From Chitinophaga pinensis (GTDB lineage: Bacteria > Bacteroidota > Bacteroidia > UKL13-3), in NCBI GenBank assembly GCA_945898275.1, contig CAMDHZ010000002.1:131007-195006 (forward strand): 64,000 nt of DNA. The letters run 5' to 3'. The translations under genes were made by a program, and so were the position numbers. Positions 1 to 9,863 of this stretch are shown here, piece by piece. Under the pieces are notes generated by a model. It saw only the letters and a list, made by a program, of their open reading frames with translations, was not told the origin of the DNA and made no database searches. How positions within the stretch are numbered: position 1 is the first letter of the stretch; each line of letters opens with the position of its first letter.

Positions 1-1
1 T

Positions 2-115
2 GGTCTATTACACCTATGCGGCTTTGAAGATAAAAATGATACAGACAAAAGAAACATGAGGGTACTAGAAGAAAATGCCATAGCAAAATTCAATGCCATG
101 TTTCACGTGGAATAA
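2..115 (+). CDS. ybeY: Endoribonuclease YbeY, C-terminal fragment (5' end outside window)
   Basis: Frame 2 reads GLLHLCGFEDKNDTDKRNMRVLEENAIAKFNAMFHVE*, resembling the YbeY C-terminus (GxLHLxGxxD...). Confidence 0.7.
   Translation, partial: GLLHLCGFEDKNDTDKRNMRVLEENAIAKFNAMFHVE
99..114. promoter_or_regulatory. parS: parS-like ParB-binding site (TGTTTCACGTGGAATA)
   Basis: One mismatch to TGTTYCACGTGRAACA; lies at the ybeY stop codon just upstream of mnmG (gidA), a classical origin-proximal gene. Confidence 0.55.
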
Positions 116-135
116 TAAAAATAAAATAAAAAAAG

Positions 136-2001
136 ATGTTTGAAAGGTACGATGTAATAGTGGTTGGTGCTGGTCACGCTGGATGTGAAGCTGCAGCAGC
201 AGCGGCCAATTTGGGCTCAAAAGTCTTACTAATAACAATGGACATGACCAAGATTGCTCAAATGAGTTGTAATCCTGCAATGGGAGGCATAGCAAAAGGT
301 CAAATAGTAAGGGAAATAGATGCCTTAGGCGGATATTCTGGAATAGTAAGTGATAAATCAACGATACAATTTCGAATGCTAAACAGGTCAAAAGGTCCAG
401 CGATGTGGAGCCCAAGATCTCAAAATGATAGGACACTATTCACAAATTATTGGAGGGAACTATTAGAACAAACTAGAAGTGTTGACTTTTGGCAAGACAT
501 GGTAAATGAATTAATCATCGAAAATGGAATGGCTACAGGGGTAATAACAGGAATGGGACAAAGAATAAAGGCAAAATCTGTTATTATCACAAATGGAACA
601 TTTCTTAATGGCATAATTCATATTGGTCAAAAACAATTTGGCGGTGGAAGAATAGGCGAAAAAGCGGCTACAGGAATTACTGAACAACTAAAAAGTTTAG
701 GATATGAAACAGGGAGAATGAAAACAGGCACTCCACCGCGTGTAGACGGAAGAAGTCTTGATTACTCTAAAATGGAAATTCAAGAAGGAGATGAAAATCC
801 AGAAAAATTCTCCTATTTAAAAAACACGAGAAACATAACAAGGCAACTTCCCTGCTGGATTACCTATACGAACCAAAATGTACACGAGGTACTTAAGGAA
901 GGTTTTGATGATTCACCAATGTATGCAGGAAGAATACAAGGACTTGGACCTCGCTATTGTCCATCTATTGAAGATAAAATTAATCGGTTTGCAGAACGCG
1001 AAAGACACCAAATATTTGTTGAGCCTGAAGGATGGAACACAATAGAGATATATGTAAATGGGTTCTCAACTTCACTTCCCGATAATATACAGCTTAAAGC
1101 AATTCGCCTAATTCCAGGATTTGAAAATGCTAAAATTTTCAGACCTGGGTATGCAATAGAATATGACTACTTTCCACCAACACAATTAGAACTAACATTA
1201 GAATCAAAGAACATTAAACATTTATACTTCGCTGGTCAAATAAATGGAACTACTGGCTACGAGGAAGCTGCTTGTCAAGGATTAATTGCCGGTATAAATG
1301 CTCATCAAAAAATAAACGATAAAGAAGAATTTATACTAGGTAGATCAGAAGCATACATTGGAGTGCTAATTGACGATTTGGTAAACAAAGGTACTGATGA
1401 ACCCTATAGAATGTTTACATCGAGAGCTGAATACAGGCTGATGCTAAGACAGGATAATGCAGACATAAGACTAACAGAAAAATCCCACCATATAGGCTTA
1501 GCTAATATAGAACGCTTAAATATGGTAAACGATAAAATAAAGGAGACGGGAGAAATAATCAAATACTTTAAAAACACCTCAATAAATCCTAATGAGATAA
1601 ATACTCTGTTAGAATCTAAAGAAACAAGTGCAATAAAACAAAACTATAAACTATTTCAAATTCTTAGTAGGCCACAAATAGGTATTCAAGATATCATGTT
1701 AGCTTCTGAGGAACTAAAAAGCAATCTAATACATTATAACAATGATAGCTTACTACAAGCCGAAATATTGATGAAGTATGAAGGTTATCTGGAAAAAGAG
1801 CAATTGCTTGTAGAAAAAATGAATAGACTAGAGAATATAAAAATCAAAGATGATTTTGATTTTAGAGATGTTAAATCATTATCACTAGAGGCCAGAGAAA
1901 AACTCATCAAACAAAAACCAAAATCATTGGGACAAGCAGCAAGGATTAGCGGCATTGCACCTTCAGACATATCTATTCTTATGGTACATTTAGGAAGATA
2001 A
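136..2001 (+). CDS. mnmG: tRNA uridine-5-carboxymethylaminomethyl(34) synthesis enzyme MnmG
   Basis: 621 aa; FAD motif DVIVVGAGHAGCEAA, NPAMGGIAKGQIVREIDALGG, FAGQINGTTGYEEAACQGLIAGINA. Confidence 0.98.
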   Translation: MFERYDVIVVGAGHAGCEAAAAAANLGSKVLLITMDMTKIAQMSCNPAMGGIAKGQIVREIDALGGYSGIVSDKSTIQFRMLNRSKGPAMWSPRSQNDRTLFTNYWRELLEQTRSVDFWQDMVNELIIENGMATGVITGMGQRIKAKSVIITNGTFLNGIIHIGQKQFGGGRIGEKAATGITEQLKSLGYETGRMKTGTPPRVDGRSLDYSKMEIQEGDENPEKFSYLKNTRNITRQLPCWITYTNQNVHEVLKEGFDDSPMYAGRIQGLGPRYCPSIEDKINRFAERERHQIFVEPEGWNTIEIYVNGFSTSLPDNIQLKAIRLIPGFENAKIFRPGYAIEYDYFPPTQLELTLESKNIKHLYFAGQINGTTGYEEAACQGLIAGINAHQKINDKEEFILGRSEAYIGVLIDDLVNKGTDEPYRMFTSRAEYRLMLRQDNADIRLTEKSHHIGLANIERLNMVNDKIKETGEIIKYFKNTSINPNEINTLLESKETSAIKQNYKLFQILSRPQIGIQDIMLASEELKSNLIHYNNDSLLQAEILMKYEGYLEKEQLLVEKMNRLENIKIKDDFDFRDVKSLSLEAREKLIKQKPKSLGQAARISGIAPSDISILMVHLGR

Positions 2002-2016
2002 TTGTAATTTGCAGCC

Positions 2017-2916
2017 GTGGAAAATTTAACTAAATGTCCGATATGTTCTGGAACAGAAATTCCAGAACTCCTAACTTGTAAGGATTATGTTTCTTCAAGC
2101 GAAAACTTCAAAATTACATTATGCAATAACTGTAGTCTTCAATTCACAAACCCAAGACCTACAGAAAATAAAATTGGCATATATTATCAATCGGATAAAT
2201 ATATATCCCATTCTGGTTCAGAAAAAAAGAATCTAGGCTTCATATACACAATCTATGATATAGTAAGAAATTTCAGCATCAATAGAAAACTAAATATTAT
2301 CAAGAAATATAATCCAAATGGTAGGCTGCTGGATCTTGGCTGTGGAATGGGATATTTTATAAACGGCGTTAAAGCAGACAAAAATTTTGAATTTGATGCG
2401 GCAGATGTATCAGACGAGGCAATAAATTATGTTAAAGAAAACTTTAACATACAAGTTCTAAATGAATCAAATCTTGATTCAATACCCAATGAAAATTATG
2501 ATGTCATAACTCAATGGCATGTACTTGAACATGTGCACAGAGTAGATGAGAGGATGCTATTCCTAAAAAGAGTTCTAAAACCTAATGGAACTATGTTTAT
2601 TGCAGTTCCAATAAATGATTCATTTGACGCAAAGTATTATAAGAAGTTTTGGGATGGATACGACGTACCGCGTCATCTACTACATTTTAATAGAAAATCA
2701 TTTAAGCACTTAATGCAGAAACATGGATTTAATGTTGTAGCAGAAAAAGCACTTATTTTTGATGCACCCTATATTTCTATGAGGAGTGAAATTCATAGTA
2801 ACAATAAGTTGTCTATGTTAAAAGGAGCACTGATTGGAACAATATCAAATATATCTGCACTCTTTACAAAAAACTATTCAAGTATAATGTTCATAGTAAA
2901 GCATAATGAAGATTAA
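2017..2916 (+). CDS. Class I SAM-dependent methyltransferase with N-terminal zinc-ribbon-like cysteines
   Basis: CPICSGTE...CNNCSLQFTNPRP and LLDLGCGMGYF motifs; GTG start. Confidence 0.85.
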   Translation: MENLTKCPICSGTEIPELLTCKDYVSSSENFKITLCNNCSLQFTNPRPTENKIGIYYQSDKYISHSGSEKKNLGFIYTIYDIVRNFSINRKLNIIKKYNPNGRLLDLGCGMGYFINGVKADKNFEFDAADVSDEAINYVKENFNIQVLNESNLDSIPNENYDVITQWHVLEHVHRVDERMLFLKRVLKPNGTMFIAVPINDSFDAKYYKKFWDGYDVPRHLLHFNRKSFKHLMQKHGFNVVAEKALIFDAPYISMRSEIHSNNKLSMLKGALIGTISNISALFTKNYSSIMFIVKHNED

Positions 2917-4516
2917 ATTTCCAATTGTTACTGTCTTAAACATTTCTATCATGCTTTTAATCCTGGGAGGATGTGCCCAACAAGTTCCACCCGATGGGGG
3001 GCAGAAGGATGAAATTCCACCAAAGGTAATTGGTTCGAAACCAATAAATAAAACTATACAATTTAATTCAGAAAAGGCTGATATAATATTTGATGAATAC
3101 ATTCAAATCAAAGAATTAAAGAATATTATAATCTCTCCTAAGATTACTCAAAAACCAATTATTGTTACAAATGGAAAAAAACTTGAAATACAATTTATTA
3201 AGAATTCTTTAGACACAAATACAACCTATACTATTAACATTGGGAATGCTATTTCAGATATACATGAAGGTAAACTAATAGAAAACTATAACTTCATCTT
3301 TTCAACTGGAAACTGGATTGACTCTAGCCAAATAAAAGGAATAATTCTAGACTCAGAAACTAATCTACCTTTAAAGGATATAACAGTAGCTTTGAGTAAA
3401 TTACCCCAAAATAAAGATAGTGTTATTTATAAAAAAGAAATAACATACTTAACAAAGACAAACGAAAATGGAACATACAATTTAACAAATATTCCATCAA
3501 ATTCTTTTGAAATCTTAGCATTTAAAGATGAAAATAACAATAATCAAATAGATAAAAGTGAAAAAATAGGATTCTACAATGAAACTCTTAACACAGATAA
3601 AAATAACGAAGAAATAAACATTAAAGTATTTAAACAACCTGATTATCAATCAGATAAAATAATTGATACAGTTTATAATAAAATAGGAATAATCAAATTT
3701 ATCATATATGACCATATAAATGCAGAAATAGTTCCTTTAAACAATTCAACACTAAATTATTACAAGACAATAAAAGGTACTGAAAAATATGATACCATTC
3801 AATATTACCTAGGTTCATCAAATGATTCTTTACCACAAAAGTTTACATTTAAGAGAAATTTAATTAATGATACTATAACAGTTACTGGAAAAAGAATAAA
3901 GTCAAAAGATGTTGAAGAACAAACAATAAATATAACAGTACCTGAAAAACAAGGTGACTCAATACATATTCAGTTTAGACAGCCAGTAACAGAATTTATT
4001 TCAGAAAAACTTATTATTAAACAAGACAGTATAATAATCCAAAACTTAGAGTGGCAAAAATTAGATCCATTCAATTTCTATCTAAGAAAAAAGCTAGAAG
4101 AAACTATAAATTATAGTTTAGAAATAAAAGATTCTGCAACAAAAAATATTTATAAAAAATACAGTAAAAGTCAAAATATAAAATTCAGAATACCTAATCA
4201 AGAAGAGTTTGGAACAATAAACATAATTAGTAATAGCACAAATAGTAGTAATATTCTAATTCAACTAAAAGATAATAAAGATATTGTTTATAACGAGAAG
4301 CTTAATAAGGGAACTAATATATTAAAACACATAAAGCCAGGAACATATATATTAAGACTTGTAAATGATACCAATGCTAACAATAAATGGGACGACGGAA
4401 ATATTGTTACTAAACAGCAGCCAGAATTAATAAAAATACTAAATAACGAACTCAAAATAAAAGCAAACTGGGAAACTGAAATCATACTTACAAATCAAGA
4501 TTTAAAATTTGATTAA
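2906..4516 (+). CDS. Ig-like domain lipoprotein
   Basis: Lipobox LILGGC; PPDGGQKDEIPPKVIGSKPINKTIQFNSEKADIIFDEYIQIKEL resembles bacterial Ig-like (SbsA-type) lipoproteins of Bacteroidota. Confidence 0.75.
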   Translation: MKIKFPIVTVLNISIMLLILGGCAQQVPPDGGQKDEIPPKVIGSKPINKTIQFNSEKADIIFDEYIQIKELKNIIISPKITQKPIIVTNGKKLEIQFIKNSLDTNTTYTINIGNAISDIHEGKLIENYNFIFSTGNWIDSSQIKGIILDSETNLPLKDITVALSKLPQNKDSVIYKKEITYLTKTNENGTYNLTNIPSNSFEILAFKDENNNNQIDKSEKIGFYNETLNTDKNNEEINIKVFKQPDYQSDKIIDTVYNKIGIIKFIIYDHINAEIVPLNNSTLNYYKTIKGTEKYDTIQYYLGSSNDSLPQKFTFKRNLINDTITVTGKRIKSKDVEEQTINITVPEKQGDSIHIQFRQPVTEFISEKLIIKQDSIIIQNLEWQKLDPFNFYLRKKLEETINYSLEIKDSATKNIYKKYSKSQNIKFRIPNQEEFGTINIISNSTNSSNILIQLKDNKDIVYNEKLNKGTNILKHIKPGTYILRLVNDTNANNKWDDGNIVTKQQPELIKILNNELKIKANWETEIILTNQDLKFD

Positions 4517-4892
4517 GTGCCTTTATACAGAAGTATGACTAAAAATGGTAAGTAACGTGTTAATAAATTAATAACTAATCAACATTTACATTAAAAATAG
4601 AAAATGCAGTTACTGAAAATATTTTTGATGGGGAAAAAAACCATAAAACTCAACACAATTAATAAAAAATACTTTTCCTCAATCTCAATCAATTCAAGAA
4701 ATATATAACTCACAAAAAAATATAAATATCAGTAATACAAACCTATACAAGGTTAAAAAAATGTTAATTAATATTAATAAGTACAAAATCAAATTATAAA
4801 AAGAGAAAATATCAACCATATTAACATCTCTATTACTATTAGATTAAATAGGTTATTATTAAAATACATATTATAATGTTCGTTGAAAAGTA

Positions 4893-4923
4893 TTGCAGGT
4901 TGAACTAGCTAATAATACCTTTG
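4893..4923 (+). promoter_or_regulatory. Bacteroidota-type promoter for pheS (TTG - N20 - TACCTTTG)
   Basis: -33 TTG at 4893-4895 and -7 TACCTTTG at 4916-4923 match TTG-N(17-23)-TAnnTTTG. Confidence 0.45.
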
Positions 4924-4938
4924 AAGAAATTAAAACTG

Positions 4939-5955
4939 ATGAATGAACGTCTGGAATCGATAAAGGATAAAATTGAAAGATTTGAAATCAAAGCTAAAGA
5001 ACAGGTTGATCAATATAGACTTCAATTTTTATCTAAAAAGGGTGAATTAAATGACTTATTTGAGCAATTTAAAACCATCCCAAATGACCAAAAGAAGGAC
5101 ATTGGTCTCAAACTTAATAATATTAAAAAGCTTGCTCAGGAAAAGCTTGATGAAGCTTTATTAATATTTACCGAAAGCACAAATAAAAGTATCAATAATT
5201 TAGTTGATTTTACTTTACCAGCTGAGACAACTTTTAGTGGAACAAGGCATCCTTTGAACCAAGTTGAAAATGAAATCATAACTATTTTTAAGAAATTAGG
5301 TTTTGTATACCATGAAGGTCCTGAAATTGAAGATGATTGGCATAATTTCTCGGCTCTAAATTTTCCCAAAAATCATCCTGCAAGAGATATGCAGGACACA
5401 TTTTTTATATCGGAGGATATTGCATTGAGAACACATACAAGTTCAGTACAGGTAAGGTTAATGGAAAAGCAAAAACCACCAATTCGAGCAATTATGCCTG
5501 GTAGAGTTTATAGAAATGAAGCGGTTTCGGCTAGAGCTAATTGTTTCTTTCATCAAATTGAAGGCATATTTATTGATGAAAACGTGAGTTTTGCTGATTT
5601 AAAGCAAACCTTATATTATTTTGTGCAGGAATTATTTGGAAACGATGTAAATGTTAGGTTCAGGCCAAGTTATTTTCCTTTTACTGAACCAAGCGCTGAA
5701 ATGGATATAAGCTGTTTATTGTGTAAAGGAAAGGGTTGTAATGTTTGTAAATACACTGGTTGGTTAGAAATTTTAGGTTGTGGGATGATTGACCCTAATG
5801 TATTAAAAGCAAGCAATATTGACCCAGAAAAATATTCAGGGTTTGCGTTCGGAATGGGTATTGAACGAATAGCAATGTTAAAATTTGAGGTAAAGGATTT
5901 GCGTACTTATTTTAACAATGACACTCGATTTTTAAAACAGTTTGAGAGTATTTAA
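4939..5955 (+). CDS. pheS: Phenylalanine--tRNA ligase alpha subunit
   Basis: LRTHTSSVQVRLME, PGRVYRNEAVSARANCFFHQIEG, FGMGIERIAMLK. ORF track starts at TTG 4921, which lies in the predicted -7 box; ATG at 4939 is preferred. Confidence 0.95.
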   Translation: MNERLESIKDKIERFEIKAKEQVDQYRLQFLSKKGELNDLFEQFKTIPNDQKKDIGLKLNNIKKLAQEKLDEALLIFTESTNKSINNLVDFTLPAETTFSGTRHPLNQVENEIITIFKKLGFVYHEGPEIEDDWHNFSALNFPKNHPARDMQDTFFISEDIALRTHTSSVQVRLMEKQKPPIRAIMPGRVYRNEAVSARANCFFHQIEGIFIDENVSFADLKQTLYYFVQELFGNDVNVRFRPSYFPFTEPSAEMDISCLLCKGKGCNVCKYTGWLEILGCGMIDPNVLKASNIDPEKYSGFAFGMGIERIAMLKFEVKDLRTYFNNDTRFLKQFESI

Positions 5956-5966
5956 TTAAAAAAGAA

Positions 5967-6941
5967 ATGAATAAAGGACCAATTAGTAATTTTATCGAAT
6001 CGCATTATAAACATTTTAATGCTGCTGCATTAGTTGATGCTGCAAAAGGATATGAAACACATCTTTTAGAAGGTGGAAAAATGATGGTAACTTTAGCAGG
6101 AGCAATGAGCACAGCTGAGTTAGGAAAGTCATTAGCAGAAATGATTAGGCAAGATAAAATTGCCATTATTTCATGCACGGGTGCAAATTTGGAAGAAGAT
6201 ATTATGAACCTTGTGGCCCATTCTCATTATAAAAGAGTTCCAAACTATAGAGATTTAAGTCCGCAGGATGAATGGAACCTATTAGAAAATCATTTTAACA
6301 GGGTTACAGACACATGTATTCCTGAAGAGGAGGCTTTTAGAAGGCTTCAAAAACATATTCATAAAATATGGAAGGATGCTGATACTGCCGGCGAAAGATT
6401 TTTTCCGCATGAGTATATGTATAAAATCCTATTAAGTGGCGAATTAGAACAATATTACGAAATAGACCCAAAAGACAGCTGGATGCTTGCTGCAGCAAAA
6501 AAGAATTTACCAATAGTAGTTCCTGGATGGGAAGATTCTACCATGGGAAACATTTTTGCCTCTTATGTAATCAAGAATGAGATAAAAGCAGTTACCATGA
6601 AATCAGGTATTGAATACATGGCATGGTTGGCTGATTGGTATGTAAAGAATTCTGAAGGAAAAGGAATTGGATTTTTCCAAATTGGAGGCGGAATAGCAGG
6701 AGATTTTCCTATTTGTGTGGTACCAATGCTATACCAAGACATGGAGATGGAAAATATTCCGTTTTGGAGTTATTTCTGTCAAATTAGTGACTCTACAACA
6801 TCTTATGGCTCATACAGCGGAGCTGTACCAAACGAGAAAATTACTTGGGGAAAATTAGATATTCATACTCCAAAATTCATTGTAGAGAGCGATGCTACAA
6901 TAGTTGCGCCGCTCATATTTGCTTGGATATTGGGTTGGTAA
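5967..6941 (+). CDS. Deoxyhypusine synthase family protein
   Basis: MMVTLAGAMSTAELGKSLAEMIRQDKIAIISCTGANLEED, GGGIAGDFPICVVPML, AVPNEKITWGKL. Confidence 0.9.
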   Translation: MNKGPISNFIESHYKHFNAAALVDAAKGYETHLLEGGKMMVTLAGAMSTAELGKSLAEMIRQDKIAIISCTGANLEEDIMNLVAHSHYKRVPNYRDLSPQDEWNLLENHFNRVTDTCIPEEEAFRRLQKHIHKIWKDADTAGERFFPHEYMYKILLSGELEQYYEIDPKDSWMLAAAKKNLPIVVPGWEDSTMGNIFASYVIKNEIKAVTMKSGIEYMAWLADWYVKNSEGKGIGFFQIGGGIAGDFPICVVPMLYQDMEMENIPFWSYFCQISDSTTSYGSYSGAVPNEKITWGKLDIHTPKFIVESDATIVAPLIFAWILGW

Positions 6942-6949
6942 AAAATAAA

Positions 6950-6974
6950 AAAAAGGCGCCACAGGCGCCTTTTT
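6950..6974. terminator. Bidirectional rho-independent terminator
   Basis: AAAAAGGCGCC-ACA-GGCGCCTTTTT, perfect 11-bp stem between convergent genes. Confidence 0.9.
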
Positions 6975-6980
6975 CATTTC

Positions 6981-8066
6981 CTACTTTTCAAAATAGAAAA
7001 GAGGATATTCTCCGTGTTTTCCAGTATATCCAGGATTTTTCTCTTCCCATTTCCAAATTAGTTTTAGCAATTGCTTTCCAAATAAAAATGGATGCAAATA
7101 AACCTTCATAAAGGGAACACTAACAACTCGCCAAACAGCTAATTTAAAAGGCATTGGCATATTTTGTTGAAAGTACTCATAAGGATGAGCATGAAAATAA
7201 AGCATTTTTTGAGGTTTATCCTTACCAGCAGCTTTTGCAAATAATGCCTTTATTCTGTGTTTAAAGAACTCAAAAGCCCTGAAAGGTAGAAGGGTTAAAT
7301 TCATTAAAATGGAGTGTTTATACCAATCATAAACAACTACACCTTTTCCGTTTTTTGCTAAAACTCGGTACATTTCAGTAATTGCATTAATTTGTTCATC
7401 CTTTGGGATATGATAAACAACATTTAAAGAAATGAAACCGTCTGCTATTCCGTCTTTAATGGGTAATTTTGTTAAGTCACACAACAAACAAATGGCTTTA
7501 TCTCCTAATTTTTTCTTGCATTCTTGCAGGCCTTGGAAAGATAAATCTGCACAAATTCTGTATTTATAATTATCTGAATACTGCAAATAATCTGTGAATT
7601 GTAAAGCACCAGAACCTGCATCTAACATATAGGAACCACTATCATTTAGGTATCTTTTCACTCGCTTATGACAATCTCTTAGGTAATCTGCAGACATTGG
7701 TCTTAAATCTTCAAAAATGATGGCATCTTCATAATCACCTTCTTCTTCTTTAGACCAGCCTCTGTCATTATAAAAGTTTTGAACCAATTTTTTATCAGCA
7801 ATTAAACTCTCTCCAACAATTTTGCTATTGTCTGAAACAATTGCCAAATCAGAAAGTAAAACCACGATGCCTTTAATTATTGGATAAACGTATAAACCGT
7901 CAACAGAAACAAGCGCCGTATCAATTGGGTAGTCTACTAATGTGCCGTTAAGGTGCCAAAGCGTTTGTTTGTTACTTAATTCATTAAGTGTTGAAATTTC
8001 ATTTGAAGCAAGTACACGTAAATCTTTTCCTGTGATGGTGCACTTTAGAATATTAACCCATTCCAT
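6981..8066 (-). CDS. Class I SAM-dependent methyltransferase
   Basis: MLDAGSGALQFTDYL...CADLSFQGLQECKKKLG; methyltransferase fold motifs. Confidence 0.8.
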   Translation of the reverse strand: MEWVNILKCTITGKDLRVLASNEISTLNELSNKQTLWHLNGTLVDYPIDTALVSVDGLYVYPIIKGIVVLLSDLAIVSDNSKIVGESLIADKKLVQNFYNDRGWSKEEEGDYEDAIIFEDLRPMSADYLRDCHKRVKRYLNDSGSYMLDAGSGALQFTDYLQYSDNYKYRICADLSFQGLQECKKKLGDKAICLLCDLTKLPIKDGIADGFISLNVVYHIPKDEQINAITEMYRVLAKNGKGVVVYDWYKHSILMNLTLLPFRAFEFFKHRIKALFAKAAGKDKPQKMLYFHAHPYEYFQQNMPMPFKLAVWRVVSVPFMKVYLHPFLFGKQLLKLIWKWEEKNPGYTGKHGEYPLFYFEK

Positions 8067-8309
8067 AAGTTAAGTAATTTGATATCTACGCAATTAATAG
8101 ATAAATGAAGGAAATTCAAACAAACAAATGATAGCCAATAATTCTTAATACCCCAAAAACAAGTAATTATGATAAAATAGGCTAATGAAAAAGTCATAAT
8201 ACCAAGTTATGCGCCTTTAAATGTTGAAACAGATTCTATAGAGAATTTAGCCAAGCTCTTTTTTAAAAAAGAAAGGGGCCCAATAAATACGTTTAAAAAA
8301 ATGTTTTAA

Positions 8310-9116
8310 CTAAGAAATGTAATCAGCCATTTCAAATTGCAATCTAGCTGCTTCTTCGGCTGCTTTCAATGCAAAATCATGGGAATTAGAAGCATAAATA
8401 ATGCTTCTAGAAGCATTAATTAACAAACCAACACTTTGGTTCAAACCAAACTTAACGACATCTTTTAAGCTACCACCTTGTGCACCTACACCAGGTACCA
8501 ATAAAAAATGATTAGGCGCATATTTTCGAATTAATCCAAATTCTTCAGGTTTTGTGGCACCAACCACAAACATTAGGTTTTGGTTTGAACCTAATTTACA
8601 AGTGTTTTCAACTACATGTTCGAATAAAAACTTCTCTCCAATTTTTTGTTGTTCATAATCTGCACTACCAGGGTTGGAAGTTAATGCCAATACGATACCC
8701 CACTTTCCTTCAAATTCGAAAAATGGTGCAAGCGAATCATTTCCCATGTAAGGAGCAAGTGTAACAGCATCAGCGTTTAATGTTTCAAAAAATGCTTTAG
8801 CATATTGATTACTTGTATTTCCAATGTCCCCTCTTTTCGCATCAGCAATTTTAAAGCATTGTTTTGGGATATAATCAAAGGTGCGTTTCATTGATTCCCA
8901 GCCAGAAGTTCCAGCCGCTTCAAAAAATGCTGTGTTAATTTTATAGGATACAGTGTAAGGTTCTGTAGCATCAATAATTGCTTTGTTAAAGGCGAAAATT
9001 GGATCAGGTTCAGTAAGCAGATGCGATGGAATTTTGCTGACATCAGTATCTAAACCAACACACAAAAAGGATTTTTTCCTTTTTATTTCTGAAACCAAAT
9101 ATTCAAAAGAATACAT
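8310..9116 (-). CDS. pyrF: Orotidine 5'-phosphate decarboxylase
   Basis: FLCVGLDTDVSKIP, FKIADAKRGDIGNTSNQYA, LLVPGVGAQGG. Confidence 0.96.
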   Translation of the reverse strand: MYSFEYLVSEIKRKKSFLCVGLDTDVSKIPSHLLTEPDPIFAFNKAIIDATEPYTVSYKINTAFFEAAGTSGWESMKRTFDYIPKQCFKIADAKRGDIGNTSNQYAKAFFETLNADAVTLAPYMGNDSLAPFFEFEGKWGIVLALTSNPGSADYEQQKIGEKFLFEHVVENTCKLGSNQNLMFVVGATKPEEFGLIRKYAPNHFLLVPGVGAQGGSLKDVVKFGLNQSVGLLINASRSIIYASNSHDFALKAAEEAARLQFEMADYIS

Positions 9117-9118
9117 AA

Positions 9119-9802
9119 TTAAAATAGAAGATTAAATTCAAGGGCAAAGTTATGCATACTACCCAATTTATTATTGATAGGTAAGTTATTATTACCAGGC
9201 CAATCTCTTCCAAGGTTTATATTTCTAAGGCCACCTTTAAAGCAAATCTGAAAAGCAATATAATCTAATTGATATTGATAAGCTGTAACTAAGGACCAAT
9301 CATTATTATTTAAGGGGATATTTCCTTCGGCAGGAAATGTGTTATTGTCTTGAAAAACAAGTTTATTAAGAACATGACTAAATTGGGCTCCAGCACCAAA
9401 TCTGTGCTGGCTTTTTGGACCTGGTTTAACCATAAGCATGACTGGAAAATCAAGGTATAAAAACTTAATAGCCCCAATATCTGGACTTGTTCCCTTAAAG
9501 TTTCCTCCCCTGAAGGTTATTAGTAATTCATGCTGTAAGCTAATTGTTTTATTAAAATTAACTCTTCCAAAACCGCCACCTAAAACGCCTAGTCTGGCGC
9601 CTTTGTCTATGGGATAACTTCCATAAATTGCAGTAATGTTAAATCCCATTTTTATACCTAACCTATATCTTCCTTCATCAGAGGCTTTTACCCAAGGAAT
9701 TGGTTGTTCTTCCACTTCTTCAGTAGAATCGGTTTGACCCAACAAGGTATTATTGAGAAAAAGCGAAATAAGTATTACAAATAGAATTCTCATTGTTTGC
9801 AC
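9119..9802 (-). CDS. Outer-membrane beta-barrel (PorT-like) protein
   Basis: Signal peptide; RYRLGIKMGFNITAIYG, repeated amphipathic strands. Confidence 0.7.
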   Translation of the reverse strand: MQTMRILFVILISLFLNNTLLGQTDSTEEVEEQPIPWVKASDEGRYRLGIKMGFNITAIYGSYPIDKGARLGVLGGGFGRVNFNKTISLQHELLITFRGGNFKGTSPDIGAIKFLYLDFPVMLMVKPGPKSQHRFGAGAQFSHVLNKLVFQDNNTFPAEGNIPLNNNDWSLVTAYQYQLDYIAFQICFKGGLRNINLGRDWPGNNNLPINNKLGSMHNFALEFNLLF

Positions 9803-9863
9803 AAAACTATATCATGCAAACGGTTAATTGTTTAAAAAATTCTAAATATTAGCTTAAAGAAAT

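Noticed and set aside
65-436. 123-aa minus-strand ORF
   Set aside because: Antisense to mnmG and the ybeY tail.
3032-3042. GGTTCGAAACC near the lipoprotein start as a motif copy
   Set aside because: Has an extra base in the centre; kept out of the exact count.
5251-5260. CCTTTGAACCAA in pheS as a copy of the iterated motif
   Set aside because: Two mismatches in the arm and explained by the conserved PheRS peptide HPLNQ.
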